Notes: generated by a model from the letters alone, not told the origin. Counted from the stretch's first letter, positions 45,280 through 56,879 are shown. The stretch: DNA of 64,000 nucleotides from Hemileia vastatrix (GCA_030280995.1 JASXTE010000016.1:15577001-15641000); one strand, 5' to 3'. A program made the numbers and translations.

Positions 45280-45678
45280 ATCCCCTGATACCTTACCCAC
45301 ATCCAAGTGCACCTTGATGTGGATACACAATTAATTCTTTTAAATGGTTAACAGAAAACAAAATTCAAAAAATTTAGAAATTCAGAAGATAATAAAAATA
45401 ATGAAACACAGAAACACATGAAATAAATAATAAATAAAAAAGAAAATAGTATTTCCCGGCCAATTGATGAGCCTTTCCCCACCAATGCTTGCTCACATCC
45501 AGGTGACCCTGATGTGGTAACACCCTATATTTTTGATTTTATAATTTTAAACAACCCCCATAAAAAAATTTAAAGAAAATAATCTAAAACTGCTATCTAG
45601 AAAAAAACATAACTGCAAAATCAAAGACAGTCCAGCTCCATAGATGGTCCAATAAGGGAAAGTCCGATCCATAGAAAT

Positions 45679-45734
45679 GATCACTGGGTGGGCTCCCTCC
45701 AATAAGTAAAAATGATGGGAGACCACCAGTGATC
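45679..45734. repeat. Long hairpin GATCACTGG...CCAGTGATC
   Basis: Same structure as 4571-4625, with about 17 pairs, one bulged G and one mismatch. Confidence 0.75.
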
Positions 45735-45872
45735 CACCACCAATCTGAAAGAACCAAAGATAAAGAAGCCAGTCTCAAACCAGTTTAAAGTCAAAGTGGA
45801 CTTGAAACCTGAATAATAAACAACAGAACTAGAATTCAACTAGGAAAAACAAAGATTTGAAACAGACATTCT

Positions 45873-45914
45873 GGGGTAACTGTTCTACAGAGCAGCCAGC
45901 TCATCAGTTACCCC
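45873..45914. repeat. Family 2 hairpin
   Basis: A perfect GGGGTAACTG/CAGTTACCCC stem. The inner stem is GAGC-AGCCA-GCTC. Confidence 0.75.
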
Positions 45915-46134
45915 CACACTTGCCAAAATAAAATCTAGAAGCCCCCCCTGGGTACCTTCTAACAAAAATACAACATCCAACACAAAAAAACCCAAACCAA
46001 TAAACAGTGAAGAGTCCAGCACATGAAAACCAAAGGAAATTCCAGTTTAAAGTCATAGAGGACTAAAACCTGTAAAAAGAAACCAATACTAGGGTTCAAC
46101 CAAATTAAGAGAAAGGGTTGGAAACAGACAATCT

Positions 46135-46175
46135 GGGGTAACTGTTGATAGGGCAGCCAGCCCATCAGTCACCCC
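46135..46175. repeat. Family 2 hairpin
   Basis: The outer stem has one mismatch. The inner stem is GGGC-AGCCA-GCCC, a paired change from GAGC/GCTC in other copies. Confidence 0.7.
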
Positions 46176-46311
46176 CACACTTGCCAAGAAAAAATCTAGA
46201 GGCCCCACCCATGGGTACCCTCTAACAAAAGTTTCCAACAATCAGATGCATAGCATCACCACAAAAAAACCAATATTAAAGAATGGTCCGTAGTTTATCC
46301 TCATTGCAGAG

Positions 46312-49184
46312 TCAATCTTCTTCATGCCTAGTGCCTCTGGGATAAAACCTCTTCACTTGGTCTGCAGCCACCCTATTTTTCAAGACTGCACCATCCAACT
46401 CTTCCAAAACATAAGAACCTCCAGACGCCTGAGATCTGACTCTGTAAGGTCCATTCCATCTGTCAGCAAACATTTTCCCCACTGACTCTCCAAACTTCTA
46501 TTATACACCAAAACCAAACAACCAGGTTTAAAGGGATTCCTGAGTCTATGAGCCAACTTCTTGTCCCAGTACCTGACTGATTGATTCCTAATCTTCATCA
46601 TTCTAGAGTATGCCTTCTCTTGACATTCCTCTCTACATTCCAACTGTTGCATCCTGGCACAGAGCAAATCTTCTGTTGAGTGCACATCATCCCAATCAAT
46701 TCCAAGATAAGAGACAGCTTCCAAGTCCACTGGTAGAACGGCTTTCTGACCAAACATTAACTCATAAGGATAATAGCCAGTTGTCCTCTTCACAGTGACC
46801 CTATCAGCAAATAACACCAAGGGTAAATAATGCCTCCACTTTTCAGCACTATCTCCACACATCTTCACTAAAGCATTCTTGATAACTTGATGGCCTCTTT
46901 CAACCATGCCTTCAGCTTCAGGATAATAAGGTGTAGCCACTCTAACTTCAGAACCAACACTAGCCACAGCTTTTTTAAATTTGGCACCAAACTCTGGCTC
47001 ACCATCAACAGTGACCAACTTCATCACCCCATACCTATAAATCCACTCCTTCTTCAAAAAATCTGCCACATTCTTGGAAGTCAAATTAACCAGAGGCACT
47101 GCCTCAACCCAACCAGACAAATCATCCCTAGCAACAATCAAGTATTTATACCTGCCCTCTTTAATATGGACAGCATCCATACTGACCCTTCCAAAAACAG
47201 TTGATTCACCAGTAGCACGGCCAACCTCTTTAGGTTTCAAGTGAATTCTTCTTTGACATTCTTCACAAGATTGAACCCAACCCTGCACAGCCAACTTTAT
47301 ACCTGGCCACCAAAATCTGTCTGCTACTCTTCTATAATTCTCCCCAAAGCCTCTATGACCAAGGTCTTCATGCAAAGACTTCAACACAAGTTCTTGACCC
47401 TTCTTCTGAGTCACCACCACTTGAGGATTAGGATGCCTTCTCCTCATCAACCTTCTTCCTGACACATAAAATCCAGGACTCTTCTTCTTGATTGCTAACC
47501 AAGTATCATCATCACAACTATCTGGCCTCTCCAAGGTCAACAGATGTTCCACCACAATAAAATAAAACCCAGACTGACCCCAGGTCTCATCTTCAAAATC
47601 CAACAACACCACATACAAGGGTACAATTCTTTCATCAAAATCACCAGTATGAACATGAGCCAATTGAGCAGCCCAACCAGGACACCAATTCTTAAATTTT
47701 GGCACGTCCTTCTCTTTCCACTGAACCTTGTGAGAATCCAGTTCACTAACAAAAACACCCTTTTCCAATTTTGAGCTGTCCCAAACAACAACTCCATCTT
47801 CATCAAAAAAAACATCCTGATCACCAGAATCAAGATCAGCTCCAGCCCGTTTAGCCTCTTGGGGGAGGTCAGAAAAATATTCAGCACCCTTTGTGCTGGC
47901 CCTAACCACTGGAAAATCTTTATCAAACTCTTCAGCCTCAGAATCTTCATCTGTAGGTGGCCTCCTTGATAATCCATCAGGCATAGTAAAAGTTTTACCT
48001 GGTTTGTGTACCAGGTCAAAAGAAAATTTTTTAATAAATGCCACCCGCCTAGTCATTGGAGCATTTGGAAGACTAGGTGTATTGATCATCTGAACCAAAG
48101 ATTTTGCATCCACCTACAGCTCAAAATGCTGCCCCCACAAAACCGTCTGCAGCTTCTTTAAAATTTTAGCTACACCACACAATTCCAACTTAGGCTGAGA
48201 ATACCTAGATTCCACCTCATTAAACACCACAGACTCATATCTTACTGGCCTGACCCTCCCATTCTTATCCTCCTGAGAAAAACAGCACAAGCAGCAATAT
48301 AACTTGAGTCCACTTCCAGATGAATTTTTCCAGCACCAACACCATAATCCAACTTGTGAAGAACAATATCCTCACCAACAACCTTTTTCAACTTCTGAAA
48401 AGCCTCTTCACACTCTTCAGTCAATTCCCAATTTGCATCTTTTCTGGTCAACCTCCTTAAAGGTGAATCCAACAAAGAAAAATCCTTAATAAAAATCCTG
48501 ACATATACACATACACCCCAAAATCCCCTGAGTCAGTAGTATTTTTAGGCCTTGGCCATGACTGGATTTTATTAATCTTCTTCTTTGCCATAATCCTTGC
48601 CTCTTTACATACCACATGACCCAGAATTTCCAAAGCAGGAACACAACAACAGAATTTTGACCCTGAAATGGTCAAACCAGCCTCTTCAATCCTAAACAAC
48701 ACTCTCTCTAGAGTTATTGCATATTTCCACACAAACCTCCTTATTCCAGGGTTCTTTGCTAACACCTCATCACCATAATCAGTGGATGGTCCTTTAATTC
48801 CAACATCATCAATAAAAATACCAGCATGAGTCAGAACCTCATCCTGTAAAATCCAAGCCATTTGAGCTTGATATACTGCTAATGAAATAGTTGCTCCTTG
48901 ATGCAACCTAGTAAGCTTAAATCTTCCCAAAGGAGTCTCAATCATTGTGAGTGTCCATGAATCATTGTGAAGTTCCCTTTCATCATAACCGCCCATAATA
49001 TCTCCCAAACCATAACACACCCTTCCAGCAAAAGCTTCAACAAAATCCTCTGCACTTGGTGGCATCCCAGCGTCCTTGATAGTGACTCTATTCAAGGCTC
49101 TAAGATCATGAAACACCCGCAACTTTCCATTATGCTTCTTTACACAGAAAACCGGACTTGAGTAGCTGGAAGTTGATTGTTCAT
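46312..49184 (-). pseudogene. Pol of element A2, RT-RNase H-integrase part
   Basis: RT is readable from about 49145 (VFHDLRALNRVTIKDAG, LGDIMGGYDE, FIDDVGIKG), with a frameshift near 48520. RNase H (VDSSYIAACAVF) breaks near 48275. A TAG at 48114-48116 (HFEL-stop-VDAKSL) probably derives from CAG. Integrase is then open to near 46460, with LHEDLGHRG, CEECQR, SMDAVH, VTVDGEPEFG (catalytic Asp kept, following Gly changed to Glu) and EGMVERGHQ. It ends at TGA 46312-46314. An in-frame LPQEAKR unit lies near 47850. A solo A LTR splits it upstream. Confidence 0.86.
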
Positions 49185-50247
49185 TGTAGACAATCCTATA
49201 GTACTAGCTATAGGCCTTGACCAAGGGAGTTGGATAAAAACCAGAGAGAAAATCCCCTGTCCCTTTAGAAAAATAGAGTGAGATTTACTTGCTAAAGTAA
49301 GTTGGTTCCTGTTTTGCTAAAGCCCCTTTTTAACACACTTGACTGCTTGATGAGCCAAGAAAGTAGTCCCCAGATAGACTACCAGACCAAAGAACTGAAA
49401 TGTAGAACAAAGTCTACACCAGAGACAGCAAAGATACTTGATGTAGGCTGCAAATCCACACCAGAGACAGCAATAATATTTGCTATAGCTTGCAAGACTA
49501 TAACAGAGAAAACAGTTGCCAAAGTTAAGTTAAATGAAGAACTCACTTGCAACAAACACAGCAGATTGTGTCCAGAAAACAGTGAAAACTGAGTGAGGAA
49601 CAATGAGATCACCTCCTGATGGTTGTATGATGATTAAGGTTGCCCCAAACTGTCTTATTCACTATGTACACACAGACCACTAACTAAGAGCCCATGCGCA
49701 CCCACCAATCTGGTGCCTGTATGCATAAAAAACCCTCCTGGAGCGCTCCCCAACCTCCTATAACAGAGGCAGACGGGCCGCCTGAAGCGGCCCGGCCTCC
49801 CTGAAGCCAGAAAACCAATAAAAACCACTAATCTACTTAAAAAAATCAGCTACAACTACTAAAACCTTTAAAACACGGAATTTCACTATAACAACATTGT
49901 GACATGAAATATAGAGAAAAATTAGCTCTATCCAATGGTACTAAGCACTTAACACTAAGACATAAGGTTAGCCCGTAAAACACGAAAAACAAAATTAAAA
50001 ATCAATCTTTTATAAATGAAAAATGAGGAAATGACCCCTTAAAACTCAGAATATGAAAAATGTCTTCAGGGCATAAAATATAGAGAAAAACCAGGGCTAT
50101 CCAATGATAGTACCCACATACCCGCAGACCCAATATCCACGGAATAAACCAGAAAAATACCAAATTCCTTAACAGATGTCAATTAAGACATGCACAAACA
50201 GCGCCAAATCACACAACAAAGGCCCCTGCCAATGTTGGAAGACCACA
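49185..50247 (-). mobile_element. Solo LTR of family A inside A2 pol
   Basis: A full A LTR with both termini (TGTAGACAATCC to GAAGACCACA) and no internal sequence, presumably left by LTR recombination. It interrupts the RT N-terminus, with flanks TCAT (49181-49184) and TCGT (50248-50251). The intact sequence is seen in A1 near 18550. It contains the palindrome GGGCCGC-CTGAA-GCGGCCC (about 49771-49789). Confidence 0.88.
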
Positions 50248-51566
50248 TCGTATAACCCAGTCCTGAATCTTTCCCTAACAATCTCTACAAAATCCTCTCT
50301 AATAGTGGCTGGAATCGGAATAGGTTTGATTTGCCAAGGTTCATGACAAACCACAGGAATCAAGTAAGGCTCCCCACAAGAGTGCTTCAATACACCCCTT
50401 TCCTCCTCAAAAAACGCCACAGCTTTTTCCCTTAGCACAATAACGTGCAACAACAACTTCTTTTCTTCTTCAGACAACCACCCATAAGGACCAAAATTAA
50501 CAACTTTCAACCTTTGGAAAGTCACCCTAGCCGTCTCTACAAATTCTGGAGGATTCTTCACCAAAGGAGTACAGTACGGATTTCTTGACAAAGGAGGTCT
50601 CTTCAAGGACGGATTCAAACCCATAGGCATAGGCTCATTGACAGGCCTAATCTTCTGCACTACCTTCTTATACTTTGCCGCTCCACCTTCAACTTGAGGG
50701 ATCTTCAGGAAATCTTCAGCACCAGACCTGGAACAAAAACCAAGGGTTTCCCCATTGCTCAAATGTGTGGCCAAGGTAATATTTTTGAAAGGTGTAGAAG
50801 AAACCCTAGTGGTGCACAATTGGGAGGACTTACTTTTACACCCCAATCTCACCACTCCAAAACTTTTCCGCAATTCCACATCTTCATCCTCACTTCCAAC
50901 TTCCAATTCTTCAAATCTTGATTCATCTTCTGAATCACATCTTCTAAAATTATGCAGTTTATCCTCATGCTGGAGGCCCAAAAATTGATCTTGATGATCT
51001 TCTCTCTTCATAATTTTCTGCAGTTTAACCTCATGCTGGAGGCCCAAAAATAGATCTTGACGATCTTCACAAAAATATTTTGCATCTTCTTTCTTCATTA
51101 TTTTCAGATTTTTTTCTTGATTTTCATGAATTAATTTGAAATTTTTATCTTATTTTCTTGAGTTTTCTTCCATCCTACAAAAATAACCTGGGGTTTCCCC
51201 AATGCTCACAGAATGGGCCAAGGTAATGTTTTTGAAAGGCGTAGAAGAAATCCAAGTGGTGCACAATTGGGAGGACTTACTTTTAGACCCCAATCTCACT
51301 GCTCCAAAACTTTTCTGCATATCTTTTAATAAAGATATATAACCAATCTTCTTCCTTGAACTTTAATTAAAAATAATTAAGAATCTTGAGAGAGAACAGA
51401 GACTTGATAAAAAACTTGATGAATACTTGCAGAGAAGACAAAAATTAAAAAGAGAAAGTTGAAAATCCACTTGGTATATCTCCAAGGGAGCTGACCTACT
51501 ATAACCTGGGATTTCCTCATCTTGGGGAGAGGTTGCATCACTAGGGTGATCAGCCCTTATTACTCT
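50248..51566 (-). pseudogene. Pol of element A2, N-terminal part
   Basis: From the gag-pol junction the -1 frame is open and reads to SPQDEEIPGYSRSAPLEIYQ, matching C. After breaks near 51360, the frame from 51098 carries LQHEVKL and LQHEDKL units, then the linker preceding RT (VNEPMPMGLNPSLKRPPLSR). RT begins just before the LTR insertion at 50248. Confidence 0.8.
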
Positions 51567-52218
51567 AAAGAAGACAGACTCTCAATAGAGCCTGAGCCGC
51601 ACTCCAAAAAACCAGGGGCAGCACCCACTTCCTTCCTTCTCCTGCAGAAGTCCATGCACTGGCACATTGAAGATAAACCAGGCCTGGTTTCCCAACCATC
51701 CTCTCCAGGGGATGATAACCTCATGTGAAGTCTCCTTTCATCTTCACCAGTCAACTCCAAACTGATTCCCAAATCAATTTGATAACCAATTCTTGCCTGA
51801 AAATCCATCAAAAACGCCCCACCCAAAACTGCTTTTACATTATCTTTATCAATGTAAAAATGAACCTTCCCTGAGGCTCCTCCAACATCTAAATTCACAA
51901 ACTCTGAAGTTCCAACCAATTCAGTGACATGGCAAATGATCCCTCTCAAATTGCCACTAATACCAGTTTTGATGGGGAGGCCCATATGAGTTGCCTCAAA
52001 CAAAGAAATCAGGTTTATCTGAGAACCTGAATCCACCAATTCCCTTGCCTCCCTGCCATTCAGAGTGACATTGACATATCCCAGAGGAGCAGAAAAATGA
52101 GTTTCCGACCCCTCACCAAACTTTTCAGCAGAATCACAAATGTATTCTACCTCACCAGAAGAAACTCTTCTCCTGGTCAACAACTTTTTCTGACTATCAG
52201 CCAACCCTGGACTGATAG
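51560..52218 (-). pseudogene. Protease end of gag-pro, element A2
   Basis: This continues the gag-pro frame interrupted by the B LTR. Retropepsin with ELVDSGSQINLISL is near 52040, followed by VKAVLGGAFLMDFQAR. The Cys tail has CQCMDFC and the frame ends SLSSLE-stop at 51560. The frameshift heptamer is changed to TTCTTTA here. The duplicated target GATAG is at 52214-52218. Confidence 0.85.
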
Positions 52219-53062
52219 TCTCTGTCAGTCGTCTAGAAGAGATAAGAGAAGAGGGAAGAAAAGAGAGGAGGACAAGAAGGAAATAGTAATTTAGAAATAA
52301 AAGAAATAAAAACAAATGAAATTATTTAATTTATTTGAGAGAAAGCAACGACGAGTGATTTGAGAGGTGACACCAAATTGGTTTTATTAATATTAATATT
52401 ATTTAAGTAAGAGTTCTGCGGGGCAAACACTATGATTACTATCAGACTTAAGGCAACCTTTAAATTGTTATTTAGAATTTTTAATTAGAATTTAATACTA
52501 ATAAAAATAATAATAAGCGTAATAAAATTATCTTTAAATTGTTGAGTGTGTAATAAGTGATGAGGCTACAGGGGATTATCCAAGGCCCTTTTATAGGCAA
52601 TGGGTCCTCTGAAGCGCCACTATATTTGTAAATAGAATAACTATAATAGGATAAAACAAGTATTTCAAAGAGTAAGTGAAACATAACAATGTAGAGAAAA
52701 ATATGAAACAAATAATTAAAATCCCAATTAAGAATCCAATTTTCCCGCCATTAATTCCCAAATCAGTAAGTAAAAATAGTGAATAACTAAACAAGCCTGG
52801 AACATAGAACCTATGAGAAAAATCATTCAAAACAGATAGTACAGTCTGATTTAAGGATTTTTAAGTGAAACAAAAATATTCTGACGCAACAAATATGTAA
52901 TTTATTTCAATTCAGTATTAATTAATTTTTTCTGACACAATTATAGGTCAAAAGAAGCGTCATTATTTATTGTTTAATATTATAAAAAATGATATTTAAT
53001 ATATAAATAAAATTAATTAATTTAATTATATTATAAGTAAATTTTACACTTATAATTATAAT

Positions 53063-53094
53063 AGGGGGTGTCAGTTCTGGCAAATCCGCACTTA
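53063..53094 (+). repeat. Left terminal inverted repeat of D2
   Basis: AGGGGGTGTCAGTTCTGGCA continues to CCGCACTTA. It matches the complement of 60499-60530. Further AAATCCGCACTT copies follow at about 53097, 53115 and 53209. Confidence 0.9.
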
Positions 53095-53370
53095 CAAATC
53101 CGCACTTAAATTTGACCAAATCCGCACTTAAATAAGTGCGGATTTCCAAAACACACTAGCCCCAATACTGGTGGATTTCAAAATGAAATAAGTCACTTAT
53201 TTCACTCAAATCCGCACTTTCTCAACCAAAAGTGCTGATTTCACCATCAAGTCCCATTTCACTGATTTGTCAGCATCATCCCATTCATACGCAGCACTCC
53301 GCAGCATAACACTTCATAACTCAAAACATCGTACATCACTTACATCTTAATATCATATCATATAAGAGTC

Positions 53371-54630
53371 ATGCCTTCCTCACTTTCAAATCATGATAAA
53401 TTACATAAAGCAATGACTTTCATGGCGCTTGAACTGCTCTTGGACTCTGATTCCGATTCTGATCTAGAAGAAGATTTTGTCGTTTTATCAAAAATGGCCA
53501 GGAAACGTTACCTTCTTCCCAGAAAGCCTCAAGTACTTCATACCCCCAAGTACACCATCCAAACACTTCTTAACCTATCTACACCCAGTTTTAGACAGCT
53601 GTTCAGGACTTCTCAGGAATGTTACCTTAAATTGCTTGAGCTTATTCAGGATCATCCCATATTTCACAATAATTCTCAAAAAGAACAATGACATCCTTCA
53701 ATTCAATTGGCCATCACACTATGTCGTTTGGGTTCAAATGGTAATGGAGCCGCTTTGAAACGTTTAGAAAATGTCTTTGATTTAGGGTATGGTTCAGTTA
53801 ACACTTATACCAAACGATGTATCACTGCCATCAACTCCTTGGAATCTCAACTTCTCACCTGGCCAACAAAAGAAGAGCGACTTGAATCATCTCAGGTTAT
53901 GCAAGCAGAGGGCTTTCCAGGATGTATTGGTTTTGTTGATGGTACTACTATTCCTTTGAGCCAGAAACCTGCTCAAGGTGGAAACAATTACTTTGACCGT
54001 AAAAAGAGGTAGATTATTTTTAACTCCTTTCATCCTCCTTGAAACTAACACAAACAAATATATCTTCTTTATAGATATTCAATTAACGTTCAGCTTATAT
54101 GTGACGTAAACAAAAAATTTATATCATTCTTCGCTGGCTATCCTGGCTCATGTCATGACTCCTATGTCTTCCAAAGAATGCATATTTCAAATGAACCTGA
54201 AAAATTCTTTGATGAAAATCAGTATCTTCTTGCAGATTCTGCTTATGTGAATGGAAAGTATGTACTTCCTGCTTTTCGGGGAGCAGCTTCAGAAGACAGT
54301 CAAAATGCCAAATTCAACAATCATTTGGCAAAGTCAAGAGTCCGTATTGAACATTCTATTGGAATCTTGAAAGGCCGTTTTTCTAGTTTAAGGGAATTAA
54401 GAAGTCCTCTTAGAAATAAATCTGAAATGGAGGCGGTGATCAACTGGATTCTGTGTTGCACTATACTTCATAACCTACTTGCTGACCTCAAAGATCAATG
54501 GTTAGAGCTGTATGAAGATGAACAAGTTGATTCACCTCCGACTATATCCAACACTTCTATTTCTCAATCAACTAGTATAAGGGCGAAAATCCTTCCAATA
54601 ACACTCCAACATTTTTCAACGCAATTTTAA
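53371..54630 (+). pseudogene. Harbinger DDE transposase of D2 (one in-frame TGA)
   Basis: Exon 1 is 53371-54008 and exon 2 is 54075-54630, joined across a 66-base GTAGAT...TATAG intron that restores RKKRYSINVQ. The result is 397 codons with a single TGA at 53689-53691, probably from CGA. The N-terminal acidic and helical region is followed by GFVDGTTIPLSQKPA (Asp about 190), GSCHDSYVFQRM (Asp about 241) and RVRIEHSIGILKGRF (Glu about 305), the catalytic triad of the PIF/Harbinger DDE family. The C-terminus is CTILHNLLADL. Apart from the TGA the gene looks functional. D1 carries a more decayed relative. Confidence 0.88.
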
Positions 54631-54799
54631 TTTTTTTCTCTTTCTCTTCAAATTATCAATTTGCATGTATTATTCACTGAGAATGGTAAATTTTTTTGCA
54701 TATTTTTTTGGTTTTTGAATTTGCTGTTAAAGTCTTATTTTTTTTTCTCTCTGTGTTTTCTTTCATCAACTCAACATGAAATCGCATATTTTCAGCAAA

Positions 54800-55685
54800 C
54801 ACCACGCAATATAGGGGGAGGACTTGCTAGCAAGTCCGCAACTTGAAGTCAGATGGAAATCAGATGGAACTCAGACTGAAGTAATACTGAACTTTCACTT
54901 GAAGTATCACACAAATAACAATGGATCTATATTGAAAACATAGTGAAAGTGTGAGGATAACTGAATGGAAGCCAGAAAAAATCATTCCATGAGTCTACTC
55001 AATGCAAAGTATTTTTTGAAACAGCTTATTAAAATAATACTTTATTAAATTAATTTGATCAATAAAAATTGATTGACAATATTGCAATTCTTAAATACAA
55101 TAATTTTATTAAAAAATTTCAGATTACATATAAAAAAAATCAGTGACTTTTTCTATTACTTACAACTGTTTTTACAGAATTGAAAACTATGTTTCAGCTA
55201 ATATTTTATGGAAGTGAACTCTGTTCTTCGCCCGAAGAACAGAGTTCATCCTCCTATTTTCACACTCTGTTTGCACCAATCTCCATCCCTTTCAATTCTA
55301 TCAACACATGCTTGTCTTCCCTTCCCATGCCTTTCACTATCCTCCCAGCCCCATTGTATGCCATCCTCTTTTGATCCCCATTTCACCCATCTCAACCTCT
55401 CCCAGACCCTTTTCTTCATTTAAAATGCCTCGGAACCCTTAATCTTCCCTTCCAACTCTTTCCCAACCTTTTCGCTACCCCATACACCCTTCCTCACCCC
55501 TCTCTCCAGCCTTTCCAGCCCTTGTAGCCCCATTTGTGTTCACATGAGCTTCAAGGTGTGTTCAAAGTAAATTCAATACTTCTTCATGATGGTTTCATCA
55601 CTTCCTCAATGTGTGCTCAAAAAGATATGAATTAGGGTTCAAGGTTGCGGACTTGCTAGCAAGTCCGCCCCCCATATTGCGTGGT
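54800..55685. mobile_element. MITE-like insertion inside D2
   Basis: An 886-base segment without a gene has inverted ends of about 45 bases (CACCACGCAATAT, then GGGGG, then GGACTTGCTAGCAAGTCCGC and CAACTTGAA). AAA flanks both sides. Each end contains the perfect 18-bp palindrome GGACTTGCTAGCAAGTCC. D1 lacks it at the equivalent place. The GGGGG near the end suggests mobilisation by the same transposase family. Confidence 0.7.
55215..55248. repeat. Perfect 16-bp palindrome inside the MITE-like insertion
   Basis: TGAACTCTGTTCTTCG and CGAAGAACAGAGTTCA are separated by CC. As RNA this would be a very stable hairpin. Confidence 0.8.
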
Positions 55686-55806
55686 GAAACGCATATTTTT
55701 TCAGTCACTCTCTTTTTTTTCTTCACTCATATCCGTTTTCTCCTCTCTTCCTACATCACTCAATCAATTTCACTTATATTTCTTTTTTCTCAACTCATCT
55801 CTCCAG

Positions 55807-56879
55807 GTAAGTCATTTTATTCTTTTTACTTAATTTTTTGCTAATTTTTTGCTAATTTTTTTTTTTTTTTGGTTTTTTGGTTTTTTTTTTTTTGTTTTTT
55901 TTTTGTAAGTGGTTGTTTTTAAATTTATAGGTAAAATTAACCCCTTTTTTTTCTCTCTCTTTCTCTCCCTCTTTTCTCTCTTTATCCCCCCTTGGCCTGG
56001 TCTTTTTCCCACCTTTACCCTCTCCTTGGAATGGATACATCCCCCTTTTCCCCCCTTTGGCTGCCTTATTCCCCCCTCCTTGGCTCACTCTAACCTCCCT
56101 TTTCTCCCTCTTTGGTCTCATCTCTCCCTTTCTCCCCCTTCTTGGTCTCCTCATATCTTCCCCTCATTCCACTCCACCCCCCACCAAATCCCCCAAATCC
56201 TCCCTCCAAATCCCCACCAAACCCGCCTCTAACCCCCCCTCCAAACCCCCCCTCCAAACCCCCCCTCCAAACCCCCCCTCCAAACCCCCCTCCTATCCCC
56301 CTCAAAACTCCCCCAAATCCTCCCTCATATACCTCCTACCCCCCCCTTAACCTTCACTTAACAATTCTTTAACAAATCGTTAAGTTATTGAACGATTGCA
56401 GCTAATCGTTCATTAACTTGACGATTCATTAGCGAATCATTAAGTTAATGAACGATTAGCAGCTATTGTTCATTAACTTAACGATTCGCTAACGAATTGT
56501 TAAGTAAGTTGGAGGAGAGGTTAGGGGGGTTTAGAGGGACGTATTGGGGGGTTTCAAGGGGGATTTGGAGGGGGGTTAGAGGGGGTTTGGAGGGGGTGAA
56601 AGGAGGTGGATTGAAGGGGGTGTTTGGGGGGGTTGCAGGGGGTTTGGAGGGTGATTTGCAGGGGGGTTTGGAGGGGGATTTGGAGGGGGGTTTGGAGGGG
56701 ATTTGGAGGTGGTTTTGAAGGGGGGATTTGGGGGATTTGGGGGATTTGGTGGGGGGTGGAGGGGGGGTTTTCCTAGGGTTTTTGGGAGGTGGGAGAGGGC
56801 TTTGGAGAGGGGAATTTAGGGGAATGGGGAAGTGTTATAAAAAATTTAACAGTTTATTGATTTTTTTTTTAATTTTAGA
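55807..56879 (+). other. Putative 5' UTR intron of the D2 oxygenase gene
   Basis: The donor CTCCAG-GTAAGT is conserved in D1 (37926). A pyrimidine-rich acceptor, TTAATTTTAG, ends at 56879, about 100 bases before the oxygenase ATG. If used, the intron would remove the whole foldback repeat. The inference is from consensus and conservation only. Confidence 0.4.
56100..56800. repeat. C-rich/G-rich foldback with palindromic centre
   Basis: The left arm (about 56100-56350) is built of CCCCCCTCCAAA units. The right arm (about 56510-56800) is its inverted counterpart with GGGGGGTTTGGA units; for example GGATTTGGTGGGGGGTGGAG near 56735 mirrors 56173-56192. The centre (56355-56510) is itself an imperfect palindrome with repeated TTAACGATTC and AACGATTAGC words. 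The G-strand can form G-quadruplexes. No credible gene lies here. Confidence 0.85.

Larger units (their letters stand above)
45085..46311. other. Non-coding structured 3' region of element A2
   Basis: No gene is seen. In order it contains two CAATTGATGA-loop hairpins (45262-45279 and 45458-45473), each followed by a CCACATC/GATGTGG repeat, the long GATCACTGG hairpin (45679-45734), family 1 units (about 45778 and 46043), and family 2 hairpins (45873-45914 and 46135-46175). An AGTTTATCCTC unit lies just before the pol stop. It would be the 3' UTR of the antisense gene and also of pol. Confidence 0.72.

Noticed and set aside
53689..53691. In-frame TGA codons in D2 as selenocysteine or programmed readthrough.
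   Set aside because: The positions are not cysteine-like, no supporting structure is visible, and a CGA-to-TGA change is a simpler explanation.
56057..56718. Long Pro-rich and Gly-rich frames on both strands.
   Set aside because: They are translations of the CCCCCCTCCAAA/GGGGGGTTTGGA foldback and have no independent coding signal.
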